Positions 44,964 to 56,222 of a DNA stretch of 64,000 nucleotides are shown piece by piece (within the stretch, counting starts at the first letter, position 1; each line of letters opens with the position of its first letter). The notes beneath the pieces were generated by a model. It saw only the letters and a program-made list of their open reading frames with translations. It ran no database searches and was not told the origin of the DNA. The stretch is taken from contig CM035355.1 in NCBI GenBank assembly GCA_020137815.1, positions 3,740,750-3,804,749 on the forward strand, read 5' to 3'. A program made the translations under genes and the position numbers. Source of the DNA: Hormiphora californensis (taxonomy: Eukaryota > Ctenophora > Tentaculata > Cydippida > Pleurobrachiidae).

Positions 44964-47581
44964 GTGGGTTTTACTAAAGGCGCCGAGACAGCCGACCACG
45001 TGTTGACACTCAGAACAACCATTGAGAAGTACGTGACCTCCAAAAAGGGAAGAGGGGCCCGACTCTACTCTGCTTTCATTGACTATAGTAAGGCCTTCGA
45101 CACCGTCTGTCGGGAGGCCCTACTGTACAAACTGTGGAAGTTTCTTGATCTCCCCGCCAAATGCCCATGTGGGTCCAGTAACAGTGCCGATCACGCATTG
45201 TCCTGTCACAAAGGTGGTTACACAATCTACAGACACGACCGCCTGAGAGACAACTTTGCTGATATCTTATCCTACGCTGGTGTCAGGGCTATAGAAACTG
45301 AAAAACTCCTACAACCATGTGAGGATTACGACCAAGAAATGCAGCAGTATCCATGGGCAAATACAGATAGAGATGCCCGTATGGACATCGTATGCATGGG
45401 ATTGTGGGCTCCGGACCAGATGTCCTTCATGGATGTCAGAGTCTGTCACCCGATGGCAGCTTCATATCTCAATATCAAGCCATCATCCCTGTACAAAAAC
45501 CACGAAAAGTCCAAGAAGACTTGTTACATGAGACGAGTACAGATTGTAGAGGGCGGGACCTTCTCTCCACTGGTGTTTACAACAACAGGTGGTGTTGGCC
45601 CAGAAATGGACAGGGCGATGAAGAAGACAGCCAGACTCATCGAGGACAAGCACGGAGAGATGTACAGCGAGGCGTTGGCAGCTATCAGAAGGAGGCTGAG
45701 ATTCTGCTTGCTGATCGCAACATTGAGATCTCTGAGGGGATGTCGAATTAAATATAACCCAGTAGGACTTGGTAGTATTGACTTCAATATCTGAATCGTG
45801 TGTGAGATTTTATTTGTAAGATTTATTGTTTATTCGAGTGAGTGATTTTAAGATTTATTTATTTATTTATTACTAACCCCAACACCGGGGGCAAATGATC
45901 GAACCCAATGTGAATGAGACTCATCGCGATTAACTCTTCATACGGTTACCCCCTTTCTCTCTTCGGCAGCTTCTCTTCGGCTGTTGGAAAGTGATGCCAA
46001 TCGGTGTTGGGGTTAGTGAATTTTCAAAAAAAAAAAAAAAAAAAAAAACTGTGGAAGTACGGGGTACGTGGCAACTTCTACGGAGTAATGGAGGACATGT
46101 ACACGAGCTCCGCTGCCAAGATCAAACTGCTGGGGAAACTCTCAGAACGGATCGAGATCCTAGTGGGAACAGAGCAAGGACACCCTATGAGCCCTGAACT
46201 ATTCAAGGTTTACTTATATGAGCTCACATCGGAACTCGACCAGACGGATGCTACATTACCGGAGCTGGCCGGTAGACCTCTGTCCCATCTCCTATGGGCA
46301 GATGATTTGGTTCTGCTGGCACTTGACCATCGATCACTCCAAAACCTCCTGTCTACCTTGGAGTCATTCTGCTCAACATGGGGACTTACTGTAAACCTAA
46401 AGAAAACTGCTGTAATGGTGTTTAACAAAGCATCGGTTATTCTTAAAGACAGTCACACCTTTACCTACAACGGTAATAAAGTTCCCCCCGCCAAGTCATA
46501 CTGCTATTTGGGCGTGATCTTCAGCCTCAACGGATCATTCAAGACAAACCTCGTGGCACTTAGGCAGAAAGCTATTCGGTCCATCATGAGCCTAAAACGT
46601 GCTATTAACCTCTCAGTCCTCCCCCCTGATCTTATACTCAAGCTGTTTGACCACTTAATCCTACCAATAGCATCCTACTGTAACCAGGTATGGCTACCGA
46701 TTACCACTTGGTCAAAACTCAATAAGTCAACCTACCCTGATCTGAAGTCCCTAGCCTCAGACCCACTTGAGAAACTCCACCTATCATTTCTCAAACTCGC
46801 CCTAGGGGTATCCAGAAAGTCCCCTAACGTGGTCATGTGGGGTGACACAGGCCGGACCCCCCTTGCTTACTCCCTGAAGTCTGGAGTCCTGAGGTATTTC
46901 AACCGGGCAGCTGAGATGTCAGAAAACTACCCCATGGATCGCACCATAGATGACAGTACCCCACTTTTGGTATACACGTTCCGGGAACAAACCCAGTCAG
47001 AACTGGTTTGGTATTCCAGCATCATCAACTTCGTCCGGAAACAATCCACCGAAAGCTTTTTGAATAGCTGGGAGGAATCCAGAGAGTCTAACAGGAAACT
47101 GTCCTTCTACAATAGCGTTAAAGTCAAGTTTGAACCCGAGCCATACTTGTCATTGGAGCGAAATCTAGCTAGGAGAGTAGCTCAGATTAGGTCGGCTTCC
47201 CATAGCCTCAACATCGAGCGGGGACGGTTTGAAAAGTATCGAAAGGGTGGGTTCTCACTTGAAAAGGAGAGACTGTGTCCGCACTGCAACACATCCGACA
47301 TTGTCTCTCTTGAGCTCCTAAGTGAACTGCCCCACTATGACCGAATCACCGAATATGAACCCCACTTTCTCCTGAAATGCCCCCTATACGAGGACCTAAG
47401 AGCCCGACTACCTGAAAGTCATTCTCCCCGGCTAGCCATTGTCAGACTCAGACACCTCTTCAAACCGTCGGCTGATGGTGCTATCGATCCAGTCCGCCAG
47501 ACCGCAATCTACCTCGACAAAGCTTTCTCTAAAAGACAGGAATTCATCAAAGATACGGGCTCATCTATCAATTCCCACTGA
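44964..47581 (+). mobile_element. 5'-truncated LINE reverse transcriptase, split by a nested insertion
   Basis: The RT starts mid-domain (GFTKGAETADHVLTLRTTIE, FIDYSKAFDTVCREALLYKLW) and is interrupted after 45141. It resumes in the same frame at about 46046 with YGVRGNFYGVMEDMYTS, TEQGHPMSPELFKVYL, the catalytic LLWADDLVLLA, and the thumb region. It ends with a Cys/His cluster (CPHCNTSD...HFLLKCPLYEDL) of the kind found at the C terminus of several LINE clades. The C-terminal half is open for more than 500 codons, so it is young. The endonuclease and ORF1 are absent (5' truncation). I cannot name the clade with confidence. Confidence 0.85.
45142..46045 (+). mobile_element. Poly(A)-tailed fragment of an RLE-type LINE nested in the LINE above
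   Basis: The coding part (to TGA at 45794) has a CCHC zinc knuckle CPCGSSNSADHALSC, then RHDRLRDNFADIL and an ARMDIVCMG...FMDVRVCHP segment. That order resembles the C-terminal zinc-knuckle plus restriction-like endonuclease of R2/NeSL-type LINEs, in which the aspartates are catalytic. It is followed by a 3' UTR with inverted CTAACCCCAACACC / GGTGTTGGGGTTAG and a run of about 22 A. The 13-bp AAACTGTGGAAGT flanks it (45129-45141 and 46046-46058), a target-site duplication. It is 5'-truncated, with no RT in this copy. Confidence 0.85.
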
Positions 47582-48560
47582 AACATTGAGCACTCCCAAC
47601 ACCCCGTTAGGATATGGATTCCATTACGGCAATCCAATCCAACTTTCATTAAACAACCCCAGTTGAGCATACTCAACCCCAGCACCACTTTCCAGAAAGT
47701 CCAGGGCGGCTAGCCGTGGTCAGACTCAGACACCTCTTTTAACCGCCGGCTGATGACGAAGACAGGAATTCACCAGAGACACGGGTCCATCTATCAACCC
47801 CCACTGAAACGTTGAGCCCTCTCAACACCCCGTTAGGATATGGATTCCAATGGAATTCAATCCAATATATCTATTTATCCTTTGAGGTGATCATATTGAT
47901 TCTCATTGAAACGTTGAGCATTCTCAACCAACTGGTAGGTTATGGATACTAATCAAGTAATACCTTCCACCTTCGTTGAGCTGCGTGAGCTTACTCAACC
48001 CCACCGAATCTGCTTTACCCAGTCAGTGGGTAACACCCACCGAATCGTTGAGTACTCTCAACATCCCGTTAGGATATGGATTCCATTACGGCAATCCAAT
48101 CCAATATTGATAACCTTAAAACAACCCTAGTTGAGCATACTCAACCCCAGCACTGTTTTCTTGAAAGTCCAGGGTTGCTAGCACCAAGAATTACCTCACG
48201 AACTCTCTCATTTTTTATGTGTGTCATATGTGTGTCTTTTGCCTGCCTACTGCATTTTTTACCCGTCCCCCTTAGATCTATTTTTCGTCGAGACTTGTTC
48301 TTTTTTTACTACTTTACGTTTTCTATTTTATATCGCTCCCACTTTTTACCCCCCCTGTAATCCTTATCCCTGCCCTTGTTGACCACTTTACGCTTTTTAG
48401 CCTTTTTATTATGTATATTTTTATTATTTATTTACTCCCTTCACCTATGTTTTCCTTTTTTACCCGAGCGTGTCAATTTTGCCTAAATATATTAACTTTA
48501 AATTTAACTTTTAAACACCTTAGCATTTTTATTTAATTTATTTTTTTTAAATCTCATCTG
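47582..48560 (+). repeat. LINE 3' UTR with about 235-bp imperfect repeats
   Basis: The phrases CGTTAGGATATGGATTCCA and GTTGAGCATACTCAACCCC recur at about 47604, 47830 and 48068, with GCTAGCCATTGTCAGACTCA-like carry-over from the coding end at 47710. Long T-rich sequence follows to about 48560. This looks like internally duplicated 3' UTR of the host LINE. Confidence 0.75.
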
Positions 48561-48718
48561 ACAATGAAGTGCCATTATAGATGTATAATGTTTAATTCCT
48601 GTTTAATTTAATTCCTGTGCCGCGCAGCTGCGCGCGACAGAAAAGAAGAATTTTTCAAAGATTTTTGTGTGACCCCGCTCATTCACTCCTAACCTCTGTA
48701 CAGGCATCCGATTCCAGT

Positions 48719-49447
48719 ATGAAGTGGTGTATGGTAACCGGAGCAAACAGGGGAATCGGTTTGGAGTTGGTAGGAAGGCTGGCAAGTCTGGGATCCAACG
48801 TAATTGCTTGCTCCCGTCGAACCAGTCCGGAACTAGACGCAATTGTTAACGGTAATGAAGCTGTTTACCACGTTTCCCTGGACATCACATGTGATGATTC
48901 TGTCAACCAAGCTTTTGAGAAAGTTTCCACCATTCTTGGAGAACAAGGATTGAACCTTCTAGTAAACAACGCGGCAGTGCTGATGAAATCGGAAAACCCA
49001 ACATCCACATCAACTGAGGATATGCTCAAGAATTTTGATGTAAACGTGGTTGGAACACATCGTGTAACAAAGAAGTTTGCACCTCTCTTATTCCTTGCAG
49101 CTGAGCAGAATAGCAGTGTTGAGGTGGGCTGCAACAGAGCCTTCTGTCTGAACATCTCCTCTGCAGTGGGTAGCATCGCCAACACAACCAGTCCCTGGCA
49201 CTCTGCATACCGAGTTAGCAAGTGTGCACTCAACATGTTGACCAAGTGCACCTCAATCGAGTTTGGGGAGAAGGGAGTTCTGTGCTGTTCTGTGCATCCT
49301 GGATGGGTCCAAACTGAGATGGGAGGTCCTAATGCTCTTGTCTCTACATCTGGCTGTGTGGATGACCTTATGGAGGTTATTACCAAGGCGACTAGTGAAC
49401 ATGCTGGTCTTATGCTAAGGAACAAGATGGAGGTTATGCCTTACTAG
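48719..49447 (+). CDS. Short-chain dehydrogenase/reductase, C-factor/sniffer-like
   Basis: A 242-residue intronless SDR with all classical motifs: cofactor loop TGANRGIGLELV near the N terminus, NNAAVL in the middle, ISSAVGSI with the catalytic Ser, and the YRVSK active-site pair. PGWVQTEMGG follows. The opening MKWCMVTGANRGIGLELVGR and the spacing resemble C-factor/sniffer-type carbonyl reductases, which reduce reactive carbonyls with NADPH in the cytosol. The exact substrate cannot be told. The ATG at 48719 is preferred over an open upstream stretch because a TCTGTACAG acceptor ends at 48703, just before it. It is the first gene of a six-gene same-strand run. Confidence 0.88.
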   Translation: MKWCMVTGANRGIGLELVGRLASLGSNVIACSRRTSPELDAIVNGNEAVYHVSLDITCDDSVNQAFEKVSTILGEQGLNLLVNNAAVLMKSENPTSTSTEDMLKNFDVNVVGTHRVTKKFAPLLFLAAEQNSSVEVGCNRAFCLNISSAVGSIANTTSPWHSAYRVSKCALNMLTKCTSIEFGEKGVLCCSVHPGWVQTEMGGPNALVSTSGCVDDLMEVITKATSEHAGLMLRNKMEVMPY

Positions 49448-49644
49448 GAGAGTGAAAAGAAAGAGAATCTAGTTTATAATAGTATAATTGTACTCACATT
49501 GTTTTATGATGTTTTAATCATCACTTTTTAGATTTTAGTCCATTTATTCCATGACTCATATTCAGTTACTATAATCATTTGTAGTTTTCAATTCTCCTAA
49601 TGTTTTCTAACCTCCTCCCCTTTCCTTTATTTAGCTCCCTGTTT

Positions 49645-50355
49645 ATGCTAACTGTAATCACCAGACGATTCTCTCTCATGGCAACAATTCGAGAGAACTT
49701 GGACAAAATTAAACCCGGTATCCCCTCCACGGTTCGCCTTGTAGCAGTCAGCAAAACCAAACCTGCCTCTGATGTAGAAGCAGCCCACGAAGCTGGGCAC
49801 CGGGTGTTCGGGGAGAATTACATCAATGAGCTAGTTGAAAAGAGTGCAGCACTGTCTCATCTCAGTGATATCAAATGGCACTTTATTGGAAACCTCCAGA
49901 AGAAGAACTGTTCAAAATTGAGCACATGTAAAAACCTAGCACTAGTTGAAACTGTTAACAGTGAAAAAGTGGCACGGGCCCTTAGCAACGGGTGGAAACG
50001 AAACGGTGATGGTGGGAAATTAAAAGTGTTCATCCAAGTCAACACAAGCCGAGAAGAACAAAAGAGCGGGTGTATGCCTGAGACACTACTACCCCTGGCT
50101 GATATAGTTATCTCTGAATGTGATGGACTGGAACTGGCTGGAGTTATGACAATTGGGGCGTTTGGTTATGATTGGTCTCAGGGTGTGAACCCTGATTTTG
50201 TAGAGTTGATTGAGTGTAGGAAGAGGTTATCGGAGCACCTTGGTAGGGATGATTTGGAGATATCTATGGGGATGTCTGATGATTTTGATAGAGCGATTGA
50301 GATGGGTAGCACGAATGTTAGGGTAGGAAGTAAAATATTTGGAGCTAGGAGCTGA
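49645..50355 (+). CDS. PLPBP: PLPBP/YggS-family pyridoxal phosphate homeostasis protein
   Basis: Intronless, 236 residues from ATG 49645 (the next in-frame ATG is 49678). Motifs: VRLVAVSKTKPASDVE with the PLP-binding Lys, FGENYINELVEKS, IKWHFIGNLQKKN, KVFIQVNTSREEQKSG, LAGVMTIGAFG and the C-terminal SMGMSDDFDRAIEMGSTNVR. These define the YggS/PLPBP family, a single-domain alanine-racemase-fold protein that buffers pyridoxal 5'-phosphate. The first 11 residues (MLTVITRRFSL) are basic and hydrophobic and could be a mitochondrial presequence, with ATG 49678 giving a cytosolic form. A TTTATTTAG acceptor ends at 49634. It starts only about 200 bp after the SDR stop codon. Confidence 0.95.
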   Translation: MLTVITRRFSLMATIRENLDKIKPGIPSTVRLVAVSKTKPASDVEAAHEAGHRVFGENYINELVEKSAALSHLSDIKWHFIGNLQKKNCSKLSTCKNLALVETVNSEKVARALSNGWKRNGDGGKLKVFIQVNTSREEQKSGCMPETLLPLADIVISECDGLELAGVMTIGAFGYDWSQGVNPDFVELIECRKRLSEHLGRDDLEISMGMSDDFDRAIEMGSTNVRVGSKIFGARS

Positions 50356-50546
50356 GTTGCATGCATGATCTCACTGCTCATTGTGTAAAAATGTTGGGAG
50401 ATAAAATGATTTTATTTTGCGAGTTTTTATAAGTTTTCGACGGTTTTTAGTGGTGAGCATTTCATTATATTTCCAACAATCTTTAACTACTCACAATTCA
50501 ATTTTAGCTTCTGTACAAATGTAAGCCGAGGACTTTATTATCTAAA

Positions 50547-53500
50547 ATGGCATCAAGAGGTAAGAAGGAATAATAAATAACCAACCAAACAAAACAACAG
50601 ACGACAAACTATCTTTCTTTCTAGGAAAGTTAGTTATAAAGACAGTTACCCGTTGGACCCAATGCAACCTACAACACCACAACATTGCATCCACACAAAC
50701 CAGCCATCACCATGACAACAGACAAGATGACGTCACACACCGTTATGACGTCACAGATGACGATAGTAACCTAGCAACGGTTATCCATCGGGTATCATCT
50801 CCTGTTGGCCGGCCCGTGCTCCACTTCACTGTGATGACCCAGACAGATAGCTTGATGGGTGCTCCCAACATTATCAGACAGACCTCAGCGCCAATGGTAT
50901 TGTTCTCCCAGAAGACACAGACCCCTGAACCTGGGAAAATGGGAATGTGGGGGTGGTCTGGGAAGGAGGAGACAGAGACAGACCAGACACAGACCCCTGA
51001 ACCTGGGAAAATGGGAATGTGGGGGTGCAAAGAGAATAGAGAGACTGACCATGGGGAGAGGGAAGGACATACTGACAGAGAGATAGGACAGCAGACAGAC
51101 CTACAATTTGAAGACAAAGAAGGACAGATTGACAGTACGACAGACCAAAATGACAGTATGTGACCCACTCAAAATCTAAACCAAGCTGTCATGTTAACTG
51201 AATTTCGCTTTATTTCAGCGGGAAGCAGTGTTAGTGGAAGGCACGCTAGCTTTGACAGCACGGACCAACAACTGGTATATTTCATTTGCCCTGCACACCC
51301 GATTTGCCCTGCACACCCGATTTGTTTGGTCCCTGGAATTTAACTTCGCAGAACCAATAACAACACTCACACTATTTTCCAGGAAATTTTGAGTGGTTGC
51401 ATGAGGAGTGGTGAGAGTCAGAAATGGAACAGTAGCTACAAGAGTGGCACACAGAGCCATCCATACGAGGACACTTCTTTCAGATTCACTTTCGGTGAGA
51501 AGAGCTGGCCGCAACTTTGTTTAAAAAATCACTTTCGAGTCCTTCATCTTAATTCCAAGTTACACATACGCTGAGAATTTATCGAGCAAGGCAAGGTTCA
51601 TGTCTTCCCATTTCCAAATGATTCATTCACCCTTCGCCAGGTGGTGACACTCTGTACGGTGTGCTAGATGGCCATGACGGCCTCCAAGTGGCCCACTTCG
51701 CCCGGAACACCCTTGTCTCGGAGCTGTGTGCTGGGTTACGGAGTGTTCGGAATCCAGATCGAGTTCCGGCGGTTATTCAGAGTTGTATCTTGGATGTGGA
51801 CAGAAGGTTGCATCAGAGGTTCCAACCACTGTTAGAGGAGAGGGCTGTTATTAAAGTGAAAATAGCTGGGGTAAGCTGTTATAGTAAGCTGTAGTATTTT
51901 GTTACAAAATACGTACACAATTTTTGTACGTTTTTGTTGAACTGTACGTACTATCCCTGTGATTCCCGCGGGACGAATGGTACAACTTTTTTTCTGATTT
52001 TAGAATGCTCATCCAGATATTGTTTTGCAGCCTATTTTCAATGTAATCGTAAGATCCGATCCCATCTTCCTCAGGCGCCCAACTCCTACGAAGCGTACCT
52101 GGCTAACCCCAAGGAGTGTGAGCGGTTATCAGAGATAGAGGATCAGATTAAGGGTGGTACTACTGTTGCTACTGCAATTATACACAACAACACCCTCTAT
52201 ACAGGTACAAAGCTCCACCTCCGCTGATTTACCGGCCATGTTCTTAATTTGATATTGCAGAAAATTTAGTCATCAAATGTTAGCTCAGTTCTGGTCTCGA
52301 GTAATACTTCCTCCTGGTCTCTAGGGATCGGGTATCCTCATTCTATTTGGCACGTGCGACAGCCAACGTGCTGTAGCCCAAGTCTGGCTTCTCCTAGTTC
52401 ACAGTGTAACACCCTCTTCCCACGTGTTTAGTGACTGACACGGGAGTGACAGTTGACACCCTCTGTCTTCTCCCAGTTTGTAACACCCTCTTTTTTCCCA
52501 CAGTTCACAGTGTTTAGTGACACGGGAGTGACAGTTGACACCCTCTTCCCACGTGTTTAGTGACTGACACGGGAGTGACAGTTGACACCCTCTGTCTTCT
52601 CCCAGTTTGTAACACCCTCTTTCCTCCCACAGTTCACAGTGTTTACTGACACGGGAGTGACAGTTGACACCCTCTGTCTTCTCCCAGTTTGTAACACCCT
52701 CTTTTTTCCCACAGTTCACAGTGTTTAGTGACACGGGAGTGACAGTTGACACCCTCTGTCTTCTCCCAGTTTGTAACACCCTCTTTTTTCCCACAGTTCA
52801 CAGTGTTTAGTGACTGACACGGGAGTGACAGTTGACACCCTCTGTCTTCTCCCAGTTTGTAACACCCTCTTTTTTCCCACAGTTCACAGTGTTTACTGAC
52901 ACGGGAGTGACAGTTGACACCCTCTGTCTTCTCCCAGTTTGTAACACCCTCTTTTTTCCCACAGTTCACAGTGTTTACTGACACGGGAGTGACAGTTGAC
53001 ACCCTCTGTCTTCTCCCAGTTTGTAACACCCTCTTTCCTCCCACAGTTCACAGTGTTTAGTGACACGGGAGTGACAGTTGACACCCTCTGTCTTCTCCCA
53101 GTTTGTAACACCCTCTTCCCACGTGTTTAGTGACTGACACGGGAGTGACAGTTGACACCCTCTGTCTTCTCCCAGTTTGTAACACCCTCTTTTTTCCCAC
53201 AGTGTGACACCCTCTTCCCACGTGTTTAGTGACTGACACGGGAGTGACAGTTGACACCCTCTGTCTTCTCCCAGTTTGTAACACCCTCTTCCCACGTGTT
53301 TAGTGACTGACACGGGAGTGACAGTTGACACCCTCTGTCTTCTCCCAGTTTGTAACACCCTCTTTCCTCCCACAGTTCACAGTGTTTAGTGACTGACACG
53401 GGAGTGACAGTTGACACCCTCTGTCTTCTCCCAGTTTGTAACACCCTCTTTCCTCCCACAGTTCACAGTGTTTAGTGACACGGGAGTGACAGTTGACACC

Positions 53501-56222
53501 CTCTGTCTTCTCCCAGTTTGTAACACCCTCTTTCCTCCCACAGTTCACAGTGTTTAGTGACACGGGAGTGACAGTTGACACCCTCTGTCTTCTCCCAGTT
53601 TGTAACACCCTCTTTCCTCCCACAGTTCACAGTGTTTAGTGACACGGGAGTGACAGTTGACACCCTCTGTCTTCTCCCAGTTTGTAACACCCTCTTTCTT
53701 CCCACAATTCACAGTGTTTAGTGACACGGGAGTGACAGTTGACACCCTCTTTCTTCCCACAGTGTAACACCCTCGTTCTTCCCACAGTTCACAGTGTTTA
53801 GTGACACGGGAGTGACAGTTGACACCCTCTGTCTTCTCCCAGTTTGTAACACCCTCGTTCTTCCCACAGTTCACAGTGTTTAGTGACACGGGAGTGACAG
53901 TTGACACCCTCTGTCTTCTCCCAGTTTGTAACACCCTCGTTCTTCCCACAGTTCACAGTATTTAGTGACACGGGAGTGACAGTTGACACCCTCTTTCTTC
54001 CCACAGTGTGACACCCTCTTTCTTCCCACAGTTCACAGTGTTTAGTGACACGGGAGTGACAGTTGACACCCTCTGTCTTCTCCCAGTTTGTAACACCCTC
54101 TTTTTTCCCACAGTGTGACACCCTCTTCCCATGCAGCTAATGTAGGAGACTCCCGGATTATTCTGTGCACGTATCAGGAGGGTAGTGGGAACAGTAATGT
54201 AGAGTTCAGGGTGGACCAGTTGACAGAGGATCACACCACAGCCAATGATAACGAGCTGGAGAGGTGAAAATATAATACTAAACTCACCATACAGTTTCAC
54301 AGTTGACTTTTTAACAGGATATAACTGTTTCATATATATTCACTTTTTTGGTACATAGATCTGTGACACAGATTATTTGTGTCATGTATCCGGCATCGTC
54401 ATAATAGGCGTACTCGAATCCTCACTCAAATCCACGTTTCTATTCAGGTTGGAAAAGTTGGGTCTAAACAAGCAGCAGATTCAAGAGAAGCGTCGTGTTG
54501 GTTCCATGGAGACCACGCGGTCAATTGGAGACTTCGCTGTGAAATGGGGCTACAAAGACTTTGATATACTGAGGTTAGAGAGAATATATGTTAACATCAC
54601 ATTATTTGTGATCTAAATTACTCCCCATTCCCCCTGCGACCTATCCCCAATATTAATATTCCTCCCTCCACTGATGAGATCCATCTGGATCGAAACAATT
54701 GTTTGGTAAAACCGACTTGTTCCAATTTATTCCTTCATTCTCCCCACATCGGTCTCAACAGTAACAGAAAACGGGGGGTTATTCCTCCCTCCCCTAACCC
54801 CAAACTCCCACAGTGACGCGAGTGCCCCACCTGTGATTGCCATGCCACACTGTACCGGGGGACTACCAGTGGATAGATCCTTTTACTTTCTATTTCTCAT
54901 GAGCGATGGTAATGTACTTGAACAAACATGGCACTTCCTCCACCTAATTTCTAACTTCTAAATCTACAATAAATTGCTCCTAAAGAACGTCGGTGTCTTT
55001 TTTAATCGTTTTTTAGTTCAAGTTATTGGTATCACAGTGTAATTACAAGCTATATTTCAGGTGTTTACCACGCAGTTGAGGAGATGTCCGATTGTGACGT
55101 CATTGAGAGCAGGACCTGTCCTGGGAGTCCGGGATCCCCTGACCCTAATATCAGGATAGCCAACCTGCTACACGACCAGTTTAAAAAACACAGTGACTGC
55201 CAAAAAGCTGCTGATTCGGTTCTTGAATACGTGAGACCAAGAATAGATAAATCCTTAATTTACAAAACGATTGTAAATTAATATTAATTAACACCTCACA
55301 CAAATGTTAGAACTTCATATCAACTAGATAATTTACACCTCTCTCTCTGTTTTGTAGATTTGCCAGCAGCACTTTGATGCCTGGAGTTACGGGTGTGGAA
55401 ACTGCTGCAGGAGAGATGATATGACATTACTGGTTCGACTCTTCAACAGTCCCTCCAGATTGTATGGACACAAACGAAACCATTCAGGTAACATTGGTTA
55501 CGAAATAACCCCTCTTCGCGCTAGCAAGGGAGGGGTAACTTCGTACCAACATGTAAGACATCTTCTTCAAGAAGATCAATGCAGGTGACAATTTATGTGA
55601 AAATTATAAGTTTCAAAATCACTGATTAGATAGTTAGTGCTTGCTTCTAACTCACAGAAAGTATTTCAAAGATTTAATCTGACCGACAAAGAACTACCAT
55701 CCGATCAATACCAAATCTACCCCATCTCACACAGGAACAATATTCCGGTCTTCCTTCTCCTACTGTTCCTCATCAGACGGGATAACCCCACAACCCCAGA
55801 CCAGCTCAGGGGATCTTCTTGCGGAGCTGAGCAAGGAAGCCCCGGTATCTAGACCCCCTGGTACCCAGTCTTCTGTAAGTTTCTAGGAGTCATAACTCAT
55901 AATGTTTTTTAGTTGTTTTTCAGGGTTAGTTTGATGAAATGATCAAATTCTATAGCTGCTACAAGTTTTCAGAACATACATGTTTTAATAATGTTCTTTT
56001 CTTCAGATGCCCCCGCTGACTCTAACAAACGCTCTCTCCATCCTATCTCCCTCTGACGTTGAAGTTGAGGAGATCTCATTTGACCCAGCAACAGCACCCT
56101 TTGAACCGTACATCCAACTGGGATCTGATTTTCCTGATGACTCCATGATGGACTTTATATTGAAGAAAGTTAATGTTCCTGATGCTCTGTTGGATCAGCT
56201 TACCGGTGGTCACTGTGGATAG
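50547..56222 (+). CDS. TAB1: TAB1-like PP2C-fold protein (TAK1-binding protein 1), thirteen exons
   Basis: Exons: 50547-50559, 50625-51155, 51219-51274, 51383-51494, 51641-51870, 52075-52204, 54137-54263, 54448-54573, 54814-54908, 55061-55230, 55358-55487, 55735-55874 and 56007-56222; all in phase (691 residues). Residues 1-200 are a low-complexity extension with a duplicated QTPEPGKMGMWG. The PP2C fold follows: SHPYEDTSFRF, LYGVLDGHDG (247-251), GGTTVATAII, ANVGDSR (359-364), EDHTTANDNEL, ETTRSIGDFAVKWGY, FLFLMSDG (472-474) and RRDDMTLLV (548-556). A Ser/Thr/Pro linker and a C-terminal FEPYIQLGSDFPDDS segment recall TAB1's TAK1-binding tail. The exon order and diagnostic phrases match TAB1, an activator of the TAK1 kinase. 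Unlike vertebrate TAB1, the metal-site Asp residues are present. The intron between exons 6 and 7 carries a minisatellite. Confidence 0.88.
52390..54130. repeat. 82-bp minisatellite, about 20 copies, in a TAB1 intron
   Basis: The unit is GTTTAGTGACACGGGAGTGA, CAGTTGACACCCTCTGTCTT, CTCCCAGTTTGTAACACCCT, CTTTCCTCCCACAGTTCACA, plus GT. It is repeated with small variants and a few deleted units to directly before exon 7. Each unit holds one or two pyrimidine-tract-plus-CAG sequences that look like 3' splice sites, and the true exon 7 acceptor (CCCTCTTCCCATGCAG) is a variant of the same module. ORFs across it on the minus strand are repeat translations, not genes. Confidence 0.95.
55494..55548. 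repeat. Family C palindrome 6 bp after a TAB1 splice donor
   Basis: TTGGTTACGAAATAACCCCT, then GGGAGGGGTAACTTCGTACC. The inverted ends flank a CTTCGCGCTAGC centre. It follows directly on the donor of TAB1 exon 11 (GTAACA at 55488). Confidence 0.88.

Noticed and set aside
48617-48718. Upstream extension of the SDR frame
   Set aside because: A splice-acceptor-like AG lies inside it and the SDR fold begins right at the ATG at 48719, so the extension is probably not translated.
48865-49425. A 186-codon minus-strand ORF inside the SDR gene
   Set aside because: It is a shadow of the SDR reading frame, which has complete catalytic motifs on the plus strand.
52390-54130. CRISPR-like array
   Set aside because: The repeat is a contiguous 82-bp tandem without unique spacers, in a eukaryotic intron, and no cas genes are present.
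52399-54333. Long overlapping minus-strand ORFs with repeats of LGEDRGCQLSLPC
   Set aside because: They come from the 82-bp minisatellite, whose period is not a multiple of three and so opens several frames. They lie within a TAB1 intron on the opposite strand.
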